17,702 nt of DNA from Tissierellales bacterium (GTDB lineage Bacteria; Bacillota; Clostridia; Tissierellales; Tissierellaceae), in the NCBI GenBank assembly GCA_030146705.1, contig JASLBE010000038.1:1-17702 (forward strand), in the 5' to 3' direction. A program made the translations under genes and the position numbers. This document shows positions 14,469 to 17,702 of this stretch, one piece after another. Every line of letters begins with the position of its first letter. Position 1 is the first letter of the stretch. The notes under the pieces were generated by a model that was not told the origin of the DNA, ran no database searches, and saw only the letters and a list, made by a program, of their open reading frames with translations.

Positions 14469-16622
14469 ATGTTGGAAAAACTATTAAATAAAATAAAAGA
14501 ATATAATCCTACTGCAGACTTAGACCTAGTAGAAAAAGGTTATTATTTTGCAGAGAAGGCTCACGCAGAACAAATTAGGAATTCTGGAGAGCCATTTTTT
14601 ATCCATCCCTTTAATGTAGCCTTGATTTTAGCTGACTTAAATATGGATACTTCAACTATAATTGCTGGCCTTCTTCATGATACTATAGAAGATACGGAAG
14701 TAACTTTTAAGGATATAGAAGAAGAATTTAGTGAAGAGGTTGCTGTAATAGTAGATGGTGTGACTAAACTTAAAAACATTCCCTATAAAACTAAGCAAGA
14801 AAACCAGGCTGAAAATTTAAGAAAAATGGTTTTAGCTATGGCTAGAGATATTAGGGTTATTATAGTTAAGTTAGCAGATAGACTTCATAATATGAGAACA
14901 TTAGAATATATGAGTCCAGCTAAGAAAAAGGAAAAGGCTCTTGAAACTTTAGAAATTTATGCACCATTAGCCCATAGAATGGGGATTTCCAAAATAAAGT
15001 GGGAATTAGAGGACCTATCTCTTAGGTATTTAAATCCTACAGAATATTATGAGTTAGTTGACAAGGTTTCTAAAAAAAGAGATGAACGAGAGGCCTATAT
15101 AAAAAGGATTTCAGACCTACTTGGAGAAAATCTTGATAAGCAAAATATTAGCTATGAAATAAGTGGTAGGCCTAAGAGTTTTTATAGTATTTATAAAAAA
15201 ATGACTGAAAAAAATAAGACCTTTGATGAAATATTTGATTTAACAGCAATTAGAATAATAGTAGATACAGTTAAGGAATGCTATGAATCTTTGGGTATTG
15301 TTCATAATCTTTGGAAACCTATTCCAGGTAGGTTTAAGGATTATATTGCTATGCCGAAACCTAATATGTACCAATCAATTCATACAACAGTTATCAGCAA
15401 ACAAGGAGAAACCTTTGAAGTTCAGATTAGGACTTGGGATATGCATAGGACGGCAGAGTACGGAATTGCAGCCCACTGGAAGTATAAAGAAGGGAATAAT
15501 GAGGCTAAGTCTGGAGACCTAGACAGTAAGTTGGCTTGGTTAAGACAACTATTAGAGTGGCAAGGAGACCTTCAAGATCCAAAAGACTTTATGGAAACAT
15601 TAAAGGTGGATTTTTTCACAGATGAGGTATATGTTTTTACTCCAGTAGGAGATGTAATAAACCTACCAGATGGTTCAACACCAATAGATTTTGCCTATAG
15701 GGTCCATACAGAAGTAGGGAATAAATGTGTTGGAGCCAAGGTTGATGGTAGGATAGTTCCCCTTGACTATAAGTTGAAAACAGGAAATATAGTAGAAGTT
15801 TTAACATCTAGCAATAGTGGGCCAAGCAGGGATTGGGTTAATATTGTTAAGAGTCCCCAAGCAAGAAGTAGGATAAGGCAGTGGTTTAAAGTTAGGGATA
15901 AGGACCAAAATATGGAAAAGGGTCAAGAAATGCTTGAAAGGGAAGTTAGGAAACTTAACTATAATGTTGAAGAATTTATAGATGAAGAGAAATTAGAGCA
16001 AATTGGTAGACGGATGGGACTTGGGAACCTAGATGATTTATATGCTTCCATAGGATTTGGAAGTACTAGCCTATCTCAGATAATTCCTAAGCTTAGGGAT
16101 GACTATGAAAAAAGGCATCCTAAGAAGGAAGTAAAACCCTTGGTAAAAAAACCTGGAGGAAAGCCTAAGGAAAAAAGTAGCCAGGGAATAAATATTGAGG
16201 GTGTTGATGATATAAAAGTAAGGTTTTCTAAGTGTTGTAATCCTGTTCCTGGAGATGATATTGTAGGATATATTACTAGGGGAAGGGGAGTTTCAGTCCA
16301 TAGGAAGGACTGTTCAAATGTAGTTAATGCAATTGATCCAGAGAGGTTCATAGATGTTTATTGGGGTAGCCATGAACAGACAGCTTATCCAGCTGAGGTT
16401 CAGATAAAATCAGTAGATAAACAAGGACTTTTGGCTGAAATAACTAACAAGATGGCAGAGACAGACATATCTCTTCTTTCTTTAAATGCTAGGACAAATA
16501 AGGATAAAATAGTTATTATAAATATGACTTTGGAAATAAAAGATAAGGAAGAGTTACAAAAGTTTTTAAGGGAAATGAGAAAGTTAGAAGGAGTTATAGA
16601 TGCATATAGGGTAACCGTTTAA
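14469..16622 (+). CDS. rel: bifunctional (p)ppGpp synthetase/hydrolase Rel
   Basis: Rel makes and breaks the alarmone ppGpp in response to uncharged tRNA on ribosomes. The 717 residues have the full layout. The HD hydrolase domain shows H46, H70-D71 and D137. The synthetase domain has GRPKSFYSIYKKM (233-245) and the RFKD motif (288-291), typical of bifunctional enzymes. VQIRTWDMHRTAEYGIAAHW (318-337) follows, then a TGS domain (about 387-446), a helical region, a zinc-finger-like part with CC (589-590) and HRKDC (611-615), and a C-terminal ACT domain (about 641-717). I start at ATG 14469, preceded by AGAAGGTGA (14455-14463). An in-frame GTG at 14460 overlaps this site. dtd follows after 10 bases. 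Confidence 0.98.
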   Translation: MLEKLLNKIKEYNPTADLDLVEKGYYFAEKAHAEQIRNSGEPFFIHPFNVALILADLNMDTSTIIAGLLHDTIEDTEVTFKDIEEEFSEEVAVIVDGVTKLKNIPYKTKQENQAENLRKMVLAMARDIRVIIVKLADRLHNMRTLEYMSPAKKKEKALETLEIYAPLAHRMGISKIKWELEDLSLRYLNPTEYYELVDKVSKKRDEREAYIKRISDLLGENLDKQNISYEISGRPKSFYSIYKKMTEKNKTFDEIFDLTAIRIIVDTVKECYESLGIVHNLWKPIPGRFKDYIAMPKPNMYQSIHTTVISKQGETFEVQIRTWDMHRTAEYGIAAHWKYKEGNNEAKSGDLDSKLAWLRQLLEWQGDLQDPKDFMETLKVDFFTDEVYVFTPVGDVINLPDGSTPIDFAYRVHTEVGNKCVGAKVDGRIVPLDYKLKTGNIVEVLTSSNSGPSRDWVNIVKSPQARSRIRQWFKVRDKDQNMEKGQEMLEREVRKLNYNVEEFIDEEKLEQIGRRMGLGNLDDLYASIGFGSTSLSQIIPKLRDDYEKRHPKKEVKPLVKKPGGKPKEKSSQGINIEGVDDIKVRFSKCCNPVPGDDIVGYITRGRGVSVHRKDCSNVVNAIDPERFIDVYWGSHEQTAYPAEVQIKSVDKQGLLAEITNKMAETDISLLSLNARTNKDKIVIINMTLEIKDKEELQKFLREMRKLEGVIDAYRVTV

Positions 16623-16632
16623 GGAGGGAAAA

Positions 16633-17082
16633 ATGAGAGCAATTGTTCAAAGGGTAGACCATGCTAAGGTTGAGGTTGAAGGAAAATTAATAGGAGAAAT
16701 AGGCAAGGGACTGCTAGTTCTTTTAGGAGTAGGAGAAAATGATACTATTAAGGACTTAGACTATATGGTAGACAAGGTTTTAGGACTTAGGATTTTTCAA
16801 GATGAAAATGATAAAATGAACTTATCTCTAGTAGATATAGGTGGAGAAATTTTAGTTGTTTCACAGTTTACCCTATATGGAGATGTTAGAAAGGGAAAAA
16901 GACCTAGTTTTTCAAGCTCTGCCAAGCCAGAATTAGCAGAAAAGCTTTATGAAGAGTTCATAGTAAGGTGTAGGGACAAGGGACTAAAAACAAGCCAGGG
17001 AAGTTTTGGAGCTGATATGGATGTAAGCTTGTTAAACCAAGGTCCAGTAACAATTATGCTTGATAGTGAGAAAAAATTTTAA
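16633..17082 (+). CDS. dtd: D-aminoacyl-tRNA deacylase
   Basis: Dtd clears D-amino acids (and glycine mischarged on tRNA-Ala) from tRNA. The 149-residue product is the normal length. It carries both active-site motifs, SQFTLYGD (77-84, with the conserved Ser and Thr) and NQGPVT (135-140, the Gly-Pro that rejects L-amino acids). The ATG follows AAGGAGGG directly after rel. The rel-dtd pair, followed by a metallo-beta-lactamase-fold hydrolase, is common in Firmicutes. Confidence 0.98.
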   Translation: MRAIVQRVDHAKVEVEGKLIGEIGKGLLVLLGVGENDTIKDLDYMVDKVLGLRIFQDENDKMNLSLVDIGGEILVVSQFTLYGDVRKGKRPSFSSSAKPELAEKLYEEFIVRCRDKGLKTSQGSFGADMDVSLLNQGPVTIMLDSEKKF

Positions 17083-17093
17083 GGAGGAAGGAA

Positions 17094-17702
17094 ATGTCAC
17101 TAAGAATTTTAATAATACCAGAAACTGGAATGTCTGCAAATTCATATATAGTATTTTCAGAAGAGAGCAAGGAGGGATTTATAGTTGATCCTGCTTGCCC
17201 AGTTAAACTTATAGAAGATAACCTAGCTGAGCACAAGCTTAAATTAAATAAAATAGTTTTAACCCATGGGCATGGAGACCATATTGCAAGTGTGGAGGAG
17301 CTTAGAGATAAATATAAGCTACCAGTTTATATCCATAGGGATGATGAAGCTATGATAGGAGATGGAGACTATAATTTTTCTACTCAAATGTTTGGTAGTC
17401 CTATTGAATTTAAAGCAGACAAATTATTAGAAGAAGGAGACCTTATAGAAGTTGATCCTGGTCACACTATGGAGGTAATTCATACACCAGGCCATACTAA
17501 AGGTGGGATATGCTTACTTTATGATAAGTATTTAATTACAGGAGATACTTTATTTCAAGGGTCTATAGGTAGGACTGATTTTCCTGGTGGTAACTTTAAT
17601 GACATAATAGCAAGTATTAAGGATAAATTATTTATTTTAGATGAAGATACTATTGTCCTACCTGGGCATGGACCTAAGTCTACAATAGGTTATGAAAAAA
17701 TG
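17094..17702 (+). CDS. metallo-beta-lactamase-fold hydrolase, glyoxalase II-like (3' end cut)
   Basis: The frame stays open to the window edge (203 codons). It probably lacks only its last few residues, as family members of this YqgX-like type are about 205-210 long. Metal ligands are all present: H58, H60, D62 and H63 in THGHGDH, H134 in TPGHT, D151 in TGDTLF, and H192 in PGHGP. The short single-domain form resembles hydroxyacylglutathione hydrolase homologues, but many act on other thioesters or persulfides, so the substrate is unknown. The ATG at 17094 follows AAGGAGGAAGG at the dtd stop codon, 11 bases after dtd, so it belongs to the recJ-rel-dtd transcript. Confidence 0.93.
   Translation, partial: MSLRILIIPETGMSANSYIVFSEESKEGFIVDPACPVKLIEDNLAEHKLKLNKIVLTHGHGDHIASVEELRDKYKLPVYIHRDDEAMIGDGDYNFSTQMFGSPIEFKADKLLEEGDLIEVDPGHTMEVIHTPGHTKGGICLLYDKYLITGDTLFQGSIGRTDFPGGNFNDIIASIKDKLFILDEDTIVLPGHGPKSTIGYEKM

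Noticed and set aside
15283..15522. 79-residue plus-strand frame inside rel
   Set aside because: It overlaps the highly conserved synthetase domain of rel in another frame, so it is a by-product of that coding sequence.
1..17702. Insertion sequences, CRISPR arrays, prophage or defence genes
   Set aside because: No transposase or integrase motif, no regularly spaced repeats and no terminal inverted repeats were seen. All long frames belong to housekeeping or single accessory genes.

Overview
This window is AT-rich with a dense run of plus-strand genes. Gene order, Shine-Dalgarno strength, T-box use and the AGA/AGG arginine bias point to a low-GC Gram-positive anaerobe. It is most likely a clostridium-like member of the Firmicutes, and a Tissierellia/Peptoniphilaceae-type lineage is plausible. 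Species cannot be read from the sequence.

Layout. Positions 1-438 hold the end of a tRNA-Thr gene and four complete tRNA genes (Tyr-GTA, Gly-GCC, Gly-TCC, Arg-ACG), all with encoded CCA, closed by an intrinsic terminator. A promoter and an asparagine-type T-box riboswitch (about 494-785) follow. They control asnA (ammonia-dependent asparagine synthetase) and a macrodomain protein 14 bases behind it. Next, with its own near-consensus promoter, is a PF00882-type zinc phospholipase C homologue whose conserved N-terminus lies upstream of any standard start codon. A terminator and another strong promoter set off an unrecognised 232-residue protein, itself closed by a strong terminator.

From about 3970 a housekeeping block runs to the end: ruvC-ruvA-ruvB (Holliday junction processing), a SpoIID/LytB-type wall enzyme, queA-tgt (queuosine in tRNA), yajC, secD-secF (translocase accessory subunits), a small LapA-domain membrane protein, recJ, rel (ppGpp synthetase/hydrolase), dtd, and a glyoxalase II-like metallo-hydrolase cut by the window end. 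Terminators after yajC (two in tandem) and across the lapA stop codon divide the block into ruvCAB-spoIID-queA-tgt, yajC, secDF-lapA and recJ-rel-dtd-MBL segments.

The genes cover DNA repair, tRNA modification and proofreading, protein export and nutrient stress. Rel and the Asn T-box both sense uncharged tRNA, and Tgt would modify the tRNA-Tyr encoded at the left end. I see no mobile element, CRISPR array or defence island. The least ordinary part is 500-3930: the T-box operon with a macrodomain passenger, the PLC homologue with an apparent ATA start, and the orphan gene. I found no convincing new multi-gene system.
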